64,000 nt of DNA from Perkinsus olseni (Eukaryota > Perkinsozoa > Perkinsida). Where the stretch lies: assembly GCA_013115125.1 (NCBI GenBank), contig JABANN010000022.1:1-64000 (forward strand), given 5' to 3'. The notes under the pieces were generated by a model. It had not been told where the DNA came from. It did not search any database and worked only from the letters and a program-made list of their open reading frames with translations. The first letter of the stretch is position 1. Every line of letters begins with the position of its first letter. Position numbers and translations under genes: made by a program. This document shows positions 1 through 11,155 of this stretch, piece by piece.

Positions 1-30
1 CGGTTTAATGGATTCTAATGCTTCGCGGAT

Positions 31-95
31 GCGAAATTGGCGTAGTGGTAGGGGCGCCTGTTATCAAGTGGATGACCCGAGATCGATCCCAACAG
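31..95 (+). other. tRNA-like element, probably a pseudogene or SINE head
   Basis: A stretch at 38-48 fits the RNA polymerase III A-box consensus TRGYNNARNNG, and about 32 nt later (80-90) there is a B-box-like GATCGATCC. This spacing is typical of a tRNA. However, the anticodon stem does not pair and I could not form a proper acceptor stem, so a functional tRNA is unlikely. It could be a decayed tRNA, the head of a tRNA-derived short interspersed element, or chance. Confidence 0.25.
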
Positions 96-172
96 TAAGC
101 TAATAGGAAAGGAGTGGCCAGAGTCGTCAACCAGGAGAAAGTCGCGCGCGGACCGCGCGGGAAATTTTTTTA

Positions 173-203
173 TCATTATTTTTGCGCGGCGCAAAAATAA
201 TGA
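173..203. repeat. Perfect 31-bp palindrome, 15-bp arms
   Basis: Arms 173-187 and 189-203 are perfect reverse complements around the single central base 188. Each arm has an AT-rich outer part and a GCGC core. There is no gene nearby, and a GC-rich CGCGCG stretch lies just upstream. It could form a cruciform, bind a dimeric protein, or be a miniature inverted element. Confidence 0.7.
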
Positions 204-833
204 CTAAGCTGTGACACTGCAGATAATAATAAACCACATAATTTATCCTTACATGTTAATGTTACTTGTTAATGGCATGCATAGGACGCACACTATTTTG
301 CACCTACTCTCTTTCGGGGGGAGGAAGCTGTTACAAATAGCGTGCGCCCAACCAATCTATTGCATTTGACGCCATCCACAAGGCTGTCTCGTGTTCCAGT
401 TCATGCACGCATGTACATAATTTCCTGTCCCGAGTGGAGCAGTGTGAGCTAAAGTGTGAGCGTAAATCCCTCCCCGATTCATCCTCGCTCAGTCTTTCAG
501 ATTGTATCAATCTCCACTGTCGCTGTCGAATGGGACGCGCGGATTTCGAACAGTAGGGCGAAATTGCATCTTGCGCACTTGCATACACCTAGGCTTCCTT
601 CATACACCCAGCCGCTGTGTGGGGGTAATTCAGTGCCCCACACCGATGTAAAACATAGTTTGAAAGCTTAATTACTTGATAACTACAGATAACTGTGTTT
701 GCGTGTTCAATAGTCAGGGATGAGATCACTTCTGGGAGCACCCCTGAGGCCGACCTTTTGAACGCGTGCTGGCAGACTTCGCTCATGTTAGCGCTCTCGA
801 GTCTCAGGAGAAGGTCTTTTGAAGTTCAAGGAG

Positions 834-884
834 GCCGAGTTTAGTCGGAGTGCTCAATAATTGAACACTCCGGCTGAACTCGGC
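834..884 (+). repeat. 51-nt imperfect hairpin with 25-bp stem
   Basis: Position 834 pairs with 884 and so on to 858/860 around a single central A at 859. Of 25 pairs only 853/865 is a mismatch. Pairs 842/876 and 845/873 are T opposite G, which would be tolerated U-G wobbles in a plus-strand RNA but A-C mismatches in a minus-strand RNA. It could be a structured RNA, a small-RNA precursor or a remnant of an inverted-repeat element. A plus-strand transcript is suggested only by the wobble direction. Confidence 0.6.
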
Positions 885-1458
885 TAAGGCGGGGCAAGAC
901 ATAGTTGGGAAAGCCCATGAGTCTGTTGGTATCAGAAGCTCGGGAAGTGGCAAATAGACAGAAATATACAGCACGTCGCAGTGCTTAAACAGCAATTTTT
1001 GTGCACGAGTAGAGCTGAGCGCGCAAGGCGAGAACTCCTACACCATTGAGGCTTCCATGCTTCCTTACACGTCAGCCATGGAAACTGGCCCTACTATTCT
1101 CCGGCCAGTCACAATCGGCTCTCTGGATGGCAGGGATTGGCTGGAGTAAGAGGTTTCGGGGCATCGTGAGAACTTGAGGACTTTCCAGCCGTTAACCGAA
1201 CCGTTAGGATTCGAAAGAATAGGGGATTCTACTCCTTCCCTCGACCAGTTGATGGAGACCTGATGGAGCCATTTTGTTGAGCTTCAGGTGCTTCGATCGG
1301 TCATCGAACCGCTGGTATCATTATAACCAAAGAAGTGGTGAAGTTCTCTGGTGGAACGATGGGCATCATCAGGCTGAACAAAACTCGAACTTGCGGTAGA
1401 GAACAACTGTAGTTTATCTCTCTCTGTTCGCAGCGTCAGTTCACTCCGTAGTCTCGGA

Positions 1459-3264
1459 ATGTGGAAACCGAGTATTTCGAGCGCCCAGATACAGAAAGGC
1501 ATCATCCCCTTCCCGCCGCATGAACGCAGAACCGCCAGGGAACTCTCCCCACAACGCTACGAGACCATCACATCGGTGAGCCGAGCAAGCTTTCGAGCTC
1601 ACTTGCGTCGCCAGTCACCGGCCACCAGCGTACGACCAAGCGTAGATGAGACAGGAGAACTCGAAACTACTCCAACCATTGACATGGCTGAGTGTTCCGA
1701 CGCATCAACTATACCATTCAGAAACCTATTTGGCGGATAAGGCTTTCTATGCCTATAGCTATATATAGGCTGCCTATATATAGCTTATCTAGAAGGTATA
1801 TCGCTCTGACGAATGATACTGTTTTCGAATGGTCTTCCATGGAGCAGCGATCGGTGAGGTGAAGTCATCTTGTGTAGGACTCCATATTGGTATGGTGATA
1901 GTAGTTCATCCTCCGGTAGCGAGTACGACGATGAGGAAGACGTCCTGCCATGGCAGTGCCATGACAACTCAGGCTCTAGCGTAAGGTTGGCAACGATCCG
2001 TCATCTCGGTTCGAGGCCTGTGTGCATTACCCAATGGCGACAGCCCCTCGGTCTTCAGATGAGCTCATCGGGGCGCCGCCGCGGGAAACCCTTCTCAATT
2101 TCCCACCGTGTGACAAAGTTGACATCGGCCTTGAAATTGCAGCTCAAACGGTGGCTACGGTACGTCAGGTGTGCGTTAGAGGAGCTCCCAGAGTACGTCC
2201 TGAAGCATCTACACGCACACTGTCCCAGCCCGTCGTGTTTCGATCAGGGATCCTCCGCGAAAAAGCCCGAAAACTGATTCGGTGCTGGAAGATGCTTTTG
2301 AGAATGCGGCGTATTTCGGACGGAGGGCCGTAGCCGTCGTCAAAGCGACCGTGAAGTTCTCCGTTGATGTAGGTTGTGTGCTCTCCGTGCCTCGAAAGAA
2401 CCCTCTAACCCGTAGAAAAACGAATGCCATGAACGGCTTTGCAACGCTGAGGCTCCAACAGGAGGCGTGGGGTGGCGCAATAGTCCTTTATAACAAGAAC
2501 GCCGATTCGCTTTTGGATTCACGAGCTCTGGAAGTCGTCGGGCCCCTAAAGATCGCGCTCTTCACATTCAGGTTGTGAGTGGTTCAGCCTACTTCAAGCA
2601 TACCCTGGTTGATCTTGAGAGGGGTTTGCGTAGGAGAAGGAAAGTTCCGCGACAGAGAGAAGTGGCGGAGGCGCTGGAAGGCCATCGTGTATTCGCGATC
2701 GGCCGAGCGAGGAGCACGTCCTTTCCGTCAGAGGACAATCAGTTTATTGCGACAGAACCACGCACCGATCCCGCGAGTCTTCACCGTAGCCAGAGCGAAA
2801 CAATTTCATCGGGTGGTGTTCCAACGCTCTTCGAGGAGACGCGCACGCTTTTGCGGCAGGGCATGAGGGGTTCACAGAGTGCCTCAGTGAACCGCTCACT
2901 GCCCGGGTCGGTAGCATCGGACTCGTCCCGAGAGCCTTCGGATGTTAGTGATCATGATGAGCTTGGGGAATACAGCGAGTATCCTGGAGGCCAAGCTTCA
3001 ACCGAGGCTCCGTGGCGTCATCCCTGGGAAAGTAGATTGCAATTTTCGCCAAGGTCGGGCTCCTGTTCGGATCAAGATGGCTACGATGATGCTCGGCGGC
3101 ACAGGGGCGGGGCTGTTGTCCCGCTCGATGACGAGCCTTTGGAACTCACCCATGGCGATGGGAGCAGTGGCTGGTCGCCGTTAACTGAAGAGCGATACGC
3201 TGTCGTCTATCAGCCGTCAGCGTCGGAGGCACGGCCGCGGTCCAGAGAGGTGAGGTCGTACTAG
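1459..3264 (+). CDS. Possible multi-exon gene, product not recognised
   Basis: I do not recognise the product. Open frames follow each other on the plus strand: 1459-1740 (Ser/Thr/Arg-rich), about 1870-1965 (an acidic Ser run ending EYDDEEDVLPW), about 2243-2578 (containing SVLEDAFENAAYFGRR) and 2575-3264 (a Ser-, Arg- and acid-rich tail ending at a TAG). Frame changes between them suggest introns, but I could not place all junctions. The last segment looks like a disordered regulatory tail, with dense serine, acidic patches and no hydrophobic segments. Whether these pieces form one gene is inference. Confidence 0.3.
1757..1785. repeat. AT-rich 29-bp perfect palindrome
   Basis: Arms 1757-1770 and 1772-1785 are perfect reverse complements around base 1771. 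The arms consist of an alternating TATATA tract closed by GGC/GCC at the centre. It has the same one-base-centre design as the palindrome at 173-203. It lies 17 nt after the stop of the short frame ending at 1740, so it could be an RNA 3'-end hairpin. Confidence 0.6.
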
Positions 3265-4231
3265 TGTTGCAGTTTTAGTTTGTCATGCTCAGGGTCCTGT
3301 CGGCCAGGCTGGAGCATCGAGAGAAGATGATCGTCCTCTTGCTACTGCTTCCCGTACCCTTCCCGGTGCCCGCCCACAGCAGCGGTGAGCACGGGGGCTG
3401 CAGATGTTCGCGAGACAACCGACGATTGACTTGCGATCTTGCCTAGGTTAAACTGGGCACCTCACCTCGACCCGCCCAGCGAGTTTTGTGTAAAATATTA
3501 TCGAATCCTCATTACCACTTTGTGCCATTGACTTTGTGAGGATGTTCTCGAGCTGATCATCCAGCCGCGTTAACTTGGCCGTCTCGGAGTTGAGCGTTTC
3601 TTGTCCACCTCAGGCGGGGATGCACACCGCTGTTCACGGCTGATGATGAGCTACTGTATTCTGAGGATGCTAGTCTGAGTCTCTTCAAGGGCCTGTCATG
3701 ACACTATTGATGATCTTAATCGGAGGGGCTTTTCGGCTGGTGTCCGGAGTTGTGCTGATGTGTTGCGTTAGTACCTCAACTCCAGCCAAAACCGGTCTCA
3801 TTACGGGATGCCGATCTGTGCGTCCGTTGGTGTCGTCTCGATTTGATTTTCGATCTCAAGGTTTATCACCTTGAGTTCACCTTATCACCCGTTTATCGCC
3901 AAGGTTCATCACGATTTTCACGGTCTCTAGGATTCTCACCTAACCTGCGTCTCTCACGCTGTTCAAGCCGCCACGCTGTCCTTCCACCTTTCGATGTGAG
4001 CCGGTGGCTCTCATTGTGGTTCATTACGAACTGGCACCCGTGTGGCTTGTTCACGATGCCATCATGACATCATGGCATTGCCATGCTGCAACAGTGTTTC
4101 ACACGCGGTCTCGCTGATGTGATCACCCAGCCCGGCAGGGATGGAACGTCGCATCTAAGAAGGATGCGTCCGCGCTGGGGGACCTCCCCTGCGGCAGCGT
4201 TGTCGGCACCGGTTTAGTACACTCCTCCGAG
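3265..4231. other. No gene recognised
   Basis: Only short unconvincing frames. Around 3840-4070 the plus strand has a hydrophobic-looking frame (74 codons) without family features. I see no repeats or RNA genes here. Confidence 0.45.
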
Positions 4232-7200
4232 ATGCCCGCCCCGCCTCGTGGCTCCTCCGCTTCTTCTTACCTGCAACTGCTACACCGCGATATCGAAGTC
4301 ACGACGCGGAAGCTGGAGCTAGAGCGTCGACGTTTGGGTGACTCTCGCTCCTAGGCCACTCCTCGCTACGCCCCGGGTAACTTGCTAACGCTGACAACGC
4401 TCGGGCGTTCTTCAGGGAAACTGTTCGAGGATTTCTCTCGGGCCCGAGCTGAGTTCGATGACAAAGTTCTGCCCTCGAAGAAACAGAAAACCGAACAGGA
4501 CATGTAGAGAGCTCATACTCGCTAGCTTGATTTATGCAGAGTTAAGATACCGAGAGAAAGCCATGGCGAATGATACATCGCCGGGGTCTAGCGGCTACAA
4601 CACGTAGGCTTCACAGGAAGCCACGGTCGTCAACTGACTCTCTTCAGTCGAGTCAAGGAAATACTGCAGAGTTGCTCACCCGGTGCAATGAGGTCGCTTG
4701 AAAGCCGGTGAGCAGCCTTTGAGCGACTTCAAAGCATGACCAAAAGTCATGAAAGGGTATGGTCAGAATAAGCAAGTCTACTGCTAAGCTGAACACTATG
4801 AATGATAACGTACGCGAGATGAGGCATAGAATTGATGACTTACGGATGGAGAAAGTGCATGTCTATGACGCCCTCCAGAAGAGCATTGACGAGGCAAGGC
4901 ATCATCTTACCATTGACACCGATTAAGTATTTCTCTGTGTACTCTCTCGTCATGATTGGTCGCCCGCACCACAGCCTCCTTCGCGGCGTCGCAGGTCAAA
5001 TCTATCACCGCTTCCCTGTCTGAGGTCAGTGCTGCCTTCGAGTCGGACAGGAAAGCAACTGCCGACTGTCAACGAAAACTATCCGAGTTGACAGCCGCTA
5101 AGGACTCTGAGAAGCGAGCCTTCAGGGAGGAAGTTCGTGGTGAGCAACATCTCGGCGTGCCATTTCGAATACCAGCTCCGTAGCGTTTCTGCCATGTTCT
5201 TGGCCAAAGTTTCATGAAACTGTCGAAGGCAATGAATCGCAGATATCAAGAAGCAGATCACAGACAGCAGTCGCGAGAGCCACGAGTGGGAGATACAGAA
5301 CAGTCGCGACGTTCTCAGACAAAGGCCTAGCGTCAACCCCTCGGACAGCCAAGGTGAACATGTTCGGACTATAGCTGATTTCTTTCCTTATGAACAGTCA
5401 GCAGGTGACCGTCGTAGCGTCGTGCGTTTTGCCTCCTCATCTGCAAGGGAGACGATGCTGGTGAGCGGGAATGCATGTCAATTCCGCGCACTGTTGGGCG
5501 TCAGACAGGATACACCAGCGCTTCTGAAGAGGGGACCTTCTCCGAGATGAATACTATGAAAAGTGTGTCGATGGGCAGCCGGGACGAGGATGAATCTGAG
5601 CTCAGGGATCTTGAAGCTGGCCTTTCTGAACTCTATACAGAGAAGGCATATTCGGCAGCATAAGAGGAATAGCGAAGTCTTCGAAGAGGTGCGCACACAA
5701 ATGCGCACCGGGGCCGACTTGCAAGCTTCTTCCCGCGTAGTCTGTTGATTGCTGCGTCACTTCAACCACGGGCGTTTGTCGAAACCTGCTCGTTATATCC
5801 GGGGATGAAAGCGATGCGAAAACTTGTGCTCGGCCTTTTGAGGGCTGAGTATTCTCTAGCGATGGTGAATGTCACTTTTATCAGGCCTTTCGTACAATAA
5901 AGCAGGCCACTGGGATCACAGAAGTCGCAGAGATAGTGAGGATCTTTGTCAAACTCGAGGAACAGAACTTCGGGTGAGTACAGCTGCGTTGGTCGAGTCA
6001 AAAGACCTTGCTGCTCTCCTAGATTGGCGACCTACTCGAATACGCTGTCACAAGATATCGAGGGGTGGGTGAAAGAGAATGGGAAGCTGAAGAAGGCCCT
6101 GGGCATGCATCACGCCAGAGTTGCAGGCGACATTCAGAAGAGGCAGCGAGTACGAGCGTCGATAGAGAAGCCTGTCGTCTTCCCCCATGGAGGGGTCTAG
6201 TGATATGCGCTCTCAGGACTGAGAAAACCTGCTCGGCCAATATGCTAGCGGGGTGTCCGTGATGTGATGGAGCACCATTCCATCGTTCAGGCACTGGCGG
6301 GACTCAGCAGGGATATTGATGAAAAGAAGGAAGGAGCTCAGAGCAATTCTAAAGCCCTGGGGAATATCCTAACCGTCGTCATCGATAAGGCTCTGTCAAC
6401 TGCTAGAGAGATAGCCAAGGCTCTTCACAAAGAGGTGAGCTGTCGCCGAGTTATCAAACCGGGCGAAGGCTACTGGCAAGTTCAGTCTCTCAGCGTCGAG
6501 GTCTCGGCGATCCATCTCGCCTCGAGGAGGATCAGCAGCCACGGTCGCCAAGGAAGAGAGTCGCACAGGATGCTGACTCGGGAATCCACGGTGAGGTCCG
6601 ATAGGGCTAGAAGTTGGTGCTTCAGGAGAAGCGCTCGGTGTCCGACCGCAGATAGGAGAAAAATTGAGCTGCACAATAGTCTTCGGATGTATCCCGAGCA
6701 CATCAGGTGACGGTGATCTACTCCTCAAGTACCTCGACTACATCGAGCGCTCCCTCAGCAGATGGGCTGATGCCATACCCAATTCCGGTATGCCCGCGGG
6801 CGAGCGACCCTTCGGATACATGCTGGCTGTAAGGGGCCATCGTGGCTGATGTCGCCAGCCTTTGCTGTAGGTGCCGATGTCTGCAAGATCTTCCCCTCCC
6901 TCGGCCCGTTCCGGAATGTAAATGGTCTTTCGCTGCTACCATCTCGATGAGTCAGACCCTGTGTAGAGCAAGAGAAGGAACACCGCTAGTCCGCACTGGG
7001 GAGCTGCCGGTGGCTCGCCTGACGCGTCCGGCGATCCAAGCACCAGCTTTGGCACAGAGACGCAAGTCTGGAAGTGAGGGGGAGATCGTTTCTATCTGAG
7101 GCTCATATGTCGCTAGCAGTTGACGAGACGGCACGCGGCCGATCACGCTAGGTACTGTCCGGTCGGATTATTCCTCTAGCGATGAGGACAAAATCGCCAA

Positions 7201-7306
7201 TCTCGATCGACCATGCAGCTTGACTGACTTGAGGAAGAAGGCAAAAGCCTCCATTGAGAGGAGACGTGAGTTGGCTTTCTACCGTGCCTGCGTACTGAGA
7301 TCATAG
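4232..7306 (+). CDS. Multi-exon coiled-coil protein, not recognised
   Basis: The family is not recognised. Successive plus-strand segments all have heptad-rich, charged, helical composition: 4232-4351 (HRDIEVTTRKLELERRRL), 4361-4507 (FEDFSRARAEFDDKVLPSKK), 4760-4925 (EMRHRIDDLRMEKVHVYDAL), 4985-5140 (RKATADCQRKLSELTAAKDS), 5232-5340, 5535-5660, 5898-5970 (EVAEIVRIFVKLEEQNF), 6030-6165 and 6262-6435 (GLSRDIDEKKEGAQSNSKAL). A last segment at 7152-7306 ends in TAG. Small shifts between segments imply short introns. The likely role is structural or cytoskeletal scaffolding, by composition only. Oddity: the first segment has an in-frame TAG at 4352-4354, so either an intron removes it or this copy is damaged. 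The next gene may begin 3 nt after the stop, and the 7267-7306 tail (GTGAGT..TAG) could instead be an intron joining the two. Confidence 0.45.
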
Positions 7307-7309
7307 ACC

Positions 7310-8325
7310 ATGGATCCCCGGCTGACGGTGGTTTCCCCTCCTAAAGTGTCAGGTCGCAGTAGTCACTCCAACGTCTCGTGTCTTTTTGTGGACCAATGTT
7401 CGCCTGTCGGAAACCCCTTCATTGCAGGTCAGCGCCGGAGGGAGAAGAAAGTTTCCTACTTCACTGAGGCCTCCATGGACTCCGCGGCGTCTCACTCCCT
7501 CGGGTAATCCGTCTTGGTCACCGCTGTAACCCCGTGCTCTGCGGTCTACATAGTCATCTCCACCGGATTTCTTTCACGCAGTTACGATGAGTTTGTCGCT
7601 CCGATGACATCCGCCGATAAAAGTGTTACACAAGACGTGAGTTCCCGACTTGGCGGTGTCCTTACCGCCACTGTCACTCGCTATAGCCGCGTATCTTCGA
7701 TTCTTGTCGTATCAGGTTCCCCCGATGACGAGCACTCGAGCTTTTCTGGCCATGGAGCGTAAGCGGTGCTGTGCTTCACCGGCAATCTCGTCTAGTCCCC
7801 TGCGTTCTGTTATCCGCTTTTTAGGAGAAGAGATCCCCGCCGACGAAATTGAGAAGCTCTTCTTGTCCCGGTTGGTGCACTGCGGGATGGCCCAGTGCAT
7901 GAAAGAGCAGATACATGAGCCCAGCCGAACTCACTGATAAGGCAGAAGAGATGAAAATTAGTTTGAACAATTTATGCCACTTGAAGCGAGTGAGCTCGTT
8001 TTCGAGTTTGGGATGCATGTTGAAGATGATTCGTCCCCGCAGGTGTTCGACAAATACGATGCTGACCGATCGGGAAGCATCGAGTTCGATGAACTGAAGA
8101 GGCTCTTGGTAGCTCTCGGCGAGGAGCTTACGGAAGAAGAGATAGGCATGGCACGCGCAGGGCTGGATGCGGATAAATCTGGGAAGGTGGAATTTTTCGA
8201 TTTCGTGAGTTGACGCGTATTTGTGCACTCATGATCTTTGAGATCTTCAGGTGAAGTGGTTCGCGTCGCTGAAGGTTGATGATGTCGATGTCGAGGGTGA
8301 GAGCTCCAGCAGCGATATCAGCTGA
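7310..8325 (+). CDS. EF-hand calcium-binding protein, calmodulin/centrin-like
   Basis: The firm part is the C-terminal half, with exons ending at 7989, then 8043-8204 and 8251-8325. Introns are 53 and 46 nt with GTGAG..CAG borders, and the phase is kept throughout. From the in-frame ATG at 7915 this encodes 103 residues with two canonical EF-hand loops: DKYDADRSGSIE (loop positions 1, 3, 5 and 12 all acceptable) and DADKSGKVEFFD. They are linked by a helix, LKRLLVALGEELTEEEI, which is very calmodulin-like. A Ser/Asp tail ends at TGA. Upstream segments at 7310-7365, 7430-7500, 7580-7640 and 7712-7880 (including GEEIPADEIEKLF) probably belong to the same gene and may carry the N-terminal EF pair, but their junctions are not settled. 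The product likely acts as a Ca2+ sensor in the cytosol or cytoskeleton. Confidence 0.7.
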
Positions 8326-9526
8326 TGGCACAGCTTTCATGATTTTCATGAGAATGTGACTTTCAACCATAACGGATCTCGTGTTCTGAGCGGAAATGAT
8401 GCGTGCACGGGGCTTTAGCAGCTTAGCTTGGTGATGCCCTGCGAGCGGGAAGACTTCTCGGAAAAAGTAAGCGCGTTAAGTTACGAGTTGGAGACGATCA
8501 CACAATCGGATGAGCCTGCATCAAACGCGCTGCGTGGGGTGGCTAGCTAGTGGCCAAATCAGGTTTCGGAGAACCACGATGGGACATAAGGTCGATAGTT
8601 TCATTTCGGCTCTAGCTCAGCACACCCACACCTGCGTCTGAGGTTGGCGCCGCCGCTGTCTCGCAGCTCCGTCACGCCTTCGACTTTCCAGTGGTGCCTT
8701 GCTAGCCGGAGCTCGATGAGGTTAAAGCCAGAGCTGCGACTGTTGCCCAACTTTCATAGTTATGGCCGAGTCTCGCTTACTAACACCCAGTGCACATTCC
8801 AGTCCTGCTTGACAGTCGCGCGTGGACTGGAATGAACCACTTTCATAATTCTTCGGCATCAGCGGGTTACGAAGCAGCGGGGTTCAATATCTGGTAGTCC
8901 CTGTGTTCGCCACCTCAGGTCTGCATTGATCGATTGGATGTAGTCAGCTCTCAGATGATGGGCCGATGCATTAGGTGCTGTTGTAATCCTCAAGGCATGA
9001 TCATGGCCTGTTGGCGAGGCTGATCGCAGAGCTAAAGATGCAGTCCGATAGGCCCATCGCTGGAAGCAGCGCTTCTCTCGTCGCGCTCGAGGAATCTACC
9101 AGGGCCTGGGCTCCTGAGGCTTCTTCGATGGCATAGCTAGTGTAGGGTGCTCCCGTACCACCAACAAGACAGATGCACTCGTTAATGAAGAGAATCGCAG
9201 ACAATGGAGCGGGATGACGAAATATGATGCAACCACGACTCTCGCGAAATAACGAGACGTCGTACTGATACGACTGAAGCATTTATACTCATACAGGAGC
9301 GTATGACATGGCGCAACGCGGCGAAGCCGCGCATGCCGAAAAATTGGAACATGATTGTTAGACATATTTATGAAGAGTACAAGTTGTGCTGAAGAGTATT
9401 TATCAGTGACCTTGCAGTGCACTGTAAGGCAAATCGTCCCAGTCTGTGACTCACAGACCACAGGTCGGAGATGAATCCCGCTTGATATGACGACAGAATG
9501 TTCCGCTACATGATGCTTGTGGAACC
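8326..9526. other. No gene recognised
   Basis: This lies between the EF-hand gene and the 3' end of the first transporter. Short frames on both strands show no family features. The part near 9300-9526 is likely the 3' untranslated region of the minus-strand transporter. Confidence 0.45.
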
Positions 9527-10786
9527 TCAGAAATGGACGACGGCGCCATAAACACCCATCGCCATCACTACAAGCCCGATAACGCTGAGCAACACGAACA
9601 GAAGGAGTTCCCATTTTGCAGCGGGCATCTGCTTCCGTCTTTTGATCTTAACGTGGCACGCCACTGGAAAGAAGATTGCGTACTGAGTCACACAGAAGGC
9701 ACCGATTAAGCTGACAAGACTACTGACCTTGGGAACGACTATGGCGATTAATCCCTCAAGTATGACGAGACACGTTCGACCGACGAGAAAGGCGACCTTG
9801 GACTGAAAGTCGGACCACCGCCTCCTTTCACCAACACTAGCGCACAGAGCGTCAAGCTGCTTCGCTGTAGGCGTGAACAGCACGAGGAAATGCGATAGGA
9901 CGACCATGAGTATCACAAGACTGATGAGCCAACCGAAGACGGTGAGAGGCTGTCCTGGTGGAGATATTGCGTCTGCGATCGTGTCCGCTTTGGATAGAGA
10001 CTGGCCATAAGCTGCGTAGCCGAGCTCCATAGCGGTTAGGTACACGCCAGTGCAAAAGATCATCGCGACAGCCAACGACTTCGGAAAATCTAAGGGATCG
10101 TTCATATTGTAGCACACCGTGGGAGTCGTTGCGCTTATACCGTAAGCATAAAAGTAGGTCGCGAATATCGATAGGAAATCGATAGCACTGCGAGGTCCGA
10201 CTACGACATCTTCACCGACACCATCTGTGATCAACTTGTTGGCCGAGGCGGCGACCATGACGATTACCATAAGTGAGGCAGAAACGACACCAACAGCCGC
10301 GACGACACCGACATTCTTGACCTCTTTCATCCAAGATAGGGGTATGCCTACGACCGTCCAGAGCGCGATCCAGACGCGCTTGTCAAGAGCGTGAGCCATC
10401 GCTTCACATGTGGATGCCAGTAATAAGAGCATCACGGAACACGCTGTACCGAGTGTGACGTGGAGCACACACCCGAGGTAAATCGAGCCACCGATGCCGA
10501 AAGCAGCTCCGGCAGCTTGCTCATAGCACCTGACCACCTCACCTTTGCCTTCGGCGGCGAGACGGAGAGTTCGCCACAGCAGATGGTTATTGTAAAATAC
10601 GATGGTCGCGGCCACGGTCAGGCCGATGAGCCCGCCGAGCCAGCCGGAATGAGTGGCGGTGCCCGGCAGCGCCAGAATTCCGATTCCAACGGCGGTCATC
10701 GTTAGTGTGCAAGCCCCTCTAAACCAGCCAATGCCAGATGACTTGCCGCGGGCATCAGCACGAGGAGGTTTGGCAGGATCACTCAT
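9527..10786 (-). CDS. AAAP-family (AVT-like) amino acid transporter, copy 1
   Basis: A single-exon frame of 419 residues from ATG at 10786 to the stop at 9527. After a polar N-terminus it opens with the family's first segment (GACTLTMTAVGIGILALPGT), the glycine-rich unwound TM1 of Aa_trans carriers. About ten hydrophobic segments follow, including TTPTVCYNMNDP in the middle and HFLVLFTPTAKQLD near TM9. The length matches single-domain AAAP carriers (400-450). Known members move neutral or cationic amino acids, usually coupled to H+, and AVT types sit on vacuoles or lysosomes. Substrate and membrane are inference here. It is the distal member of three same-strand paralogues that lie next to three V-ATPase a genes, and has no intron. 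Confidence 0.88.
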   Translation of the reverse strand: MSDPAKPPRADARGKSSGIGWFRGACTLTMTAVGIGILALPGTATHSGWLGGLIGLTVAATIVFYNNHLLWRTLRLAAEGKGEVVRCYEQAAGAAFGIGGSIYLGCVLHVTLGTACSVMLLLLASTCEAMAHALDKRVWIALWTVVGIPLSWMKEVKNVGVVAAVGVVSASLMVIVMVAASANKLITDGVGEDVVVGPRSAIDFLSIFATYFYAYGISATTPTVCYNMNDPLDFPKSLAVAMIFCTGVYLTAMELGYAAYGQSLSKADTIADAISPPGQPLTVFGWLISLVILMVVLSHFLVLFTPTAKQLDALCASVGERRRWSDFQSKVAFLVGRTCLVILEGLIAIVVPKVSSLVSLIGAFCVTQYAIFFPVACHVKIKRRKQMPAAKWELLLFVLLSVIGLVVMAMGVYGAVVHF

Positions 10787-11155
10787 ACGCTAACGCAGGG
10801 GAATCTGACACACTCTTCGCAGAATAACTCGGCAAAACTCCGACACTGACAGTAAAAGCTTCAGACTGCATTGTAGCAACCAGACAGACTAAAAACGTGG
10901 AAGTGGTTAAGTATCATAAACCCTAAAAACTCGATGAAATTACGTGGACTGATTAACCCCGTGTACAAGAGGCACAAATCAGCGGAGCGAAGCCTCGGTT
11001 GCCGAGGGCGTGTAAGCCACGGCAAGTAGGGCGAGGAGAAGCTTCGCCGAGAAAGTTGCCATGACGTGTTGACCAAGATGACGCGTGAAAGGTGTATCGA
11101 CGGCTACCCAATTCCTTTAACTTGAATGTGCCGAATGAGCACTGCTGACCGAATC
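10787..11155. other. Intergenic spacer between transporter copies 1 and 2
   Basis: Holds the 5' flank of copy 1 and the 3' flank of copy 2. I see no reading frame resembling a transporter fragment and no obvious TATA element. Confidence 0.5.

Larger units (their letters stand above)
1..1458. other. No gene recognised
   Basis: Short open frames occur on both strands, but none shows a recognisable domain or a convincing splice structure. The stretch contains the tRNA-like element and two of the palindromes listed separately. Confidence 0.5.

Noticed and set aside
3066-3090. 13-nt similarity on the minus strand to the dinoflagellate/Perkinsus spliced leader
   Set aside because: It lies inside a plausible coding segment, lacks the rest of the leader and the donor and Sm site; probably chance.
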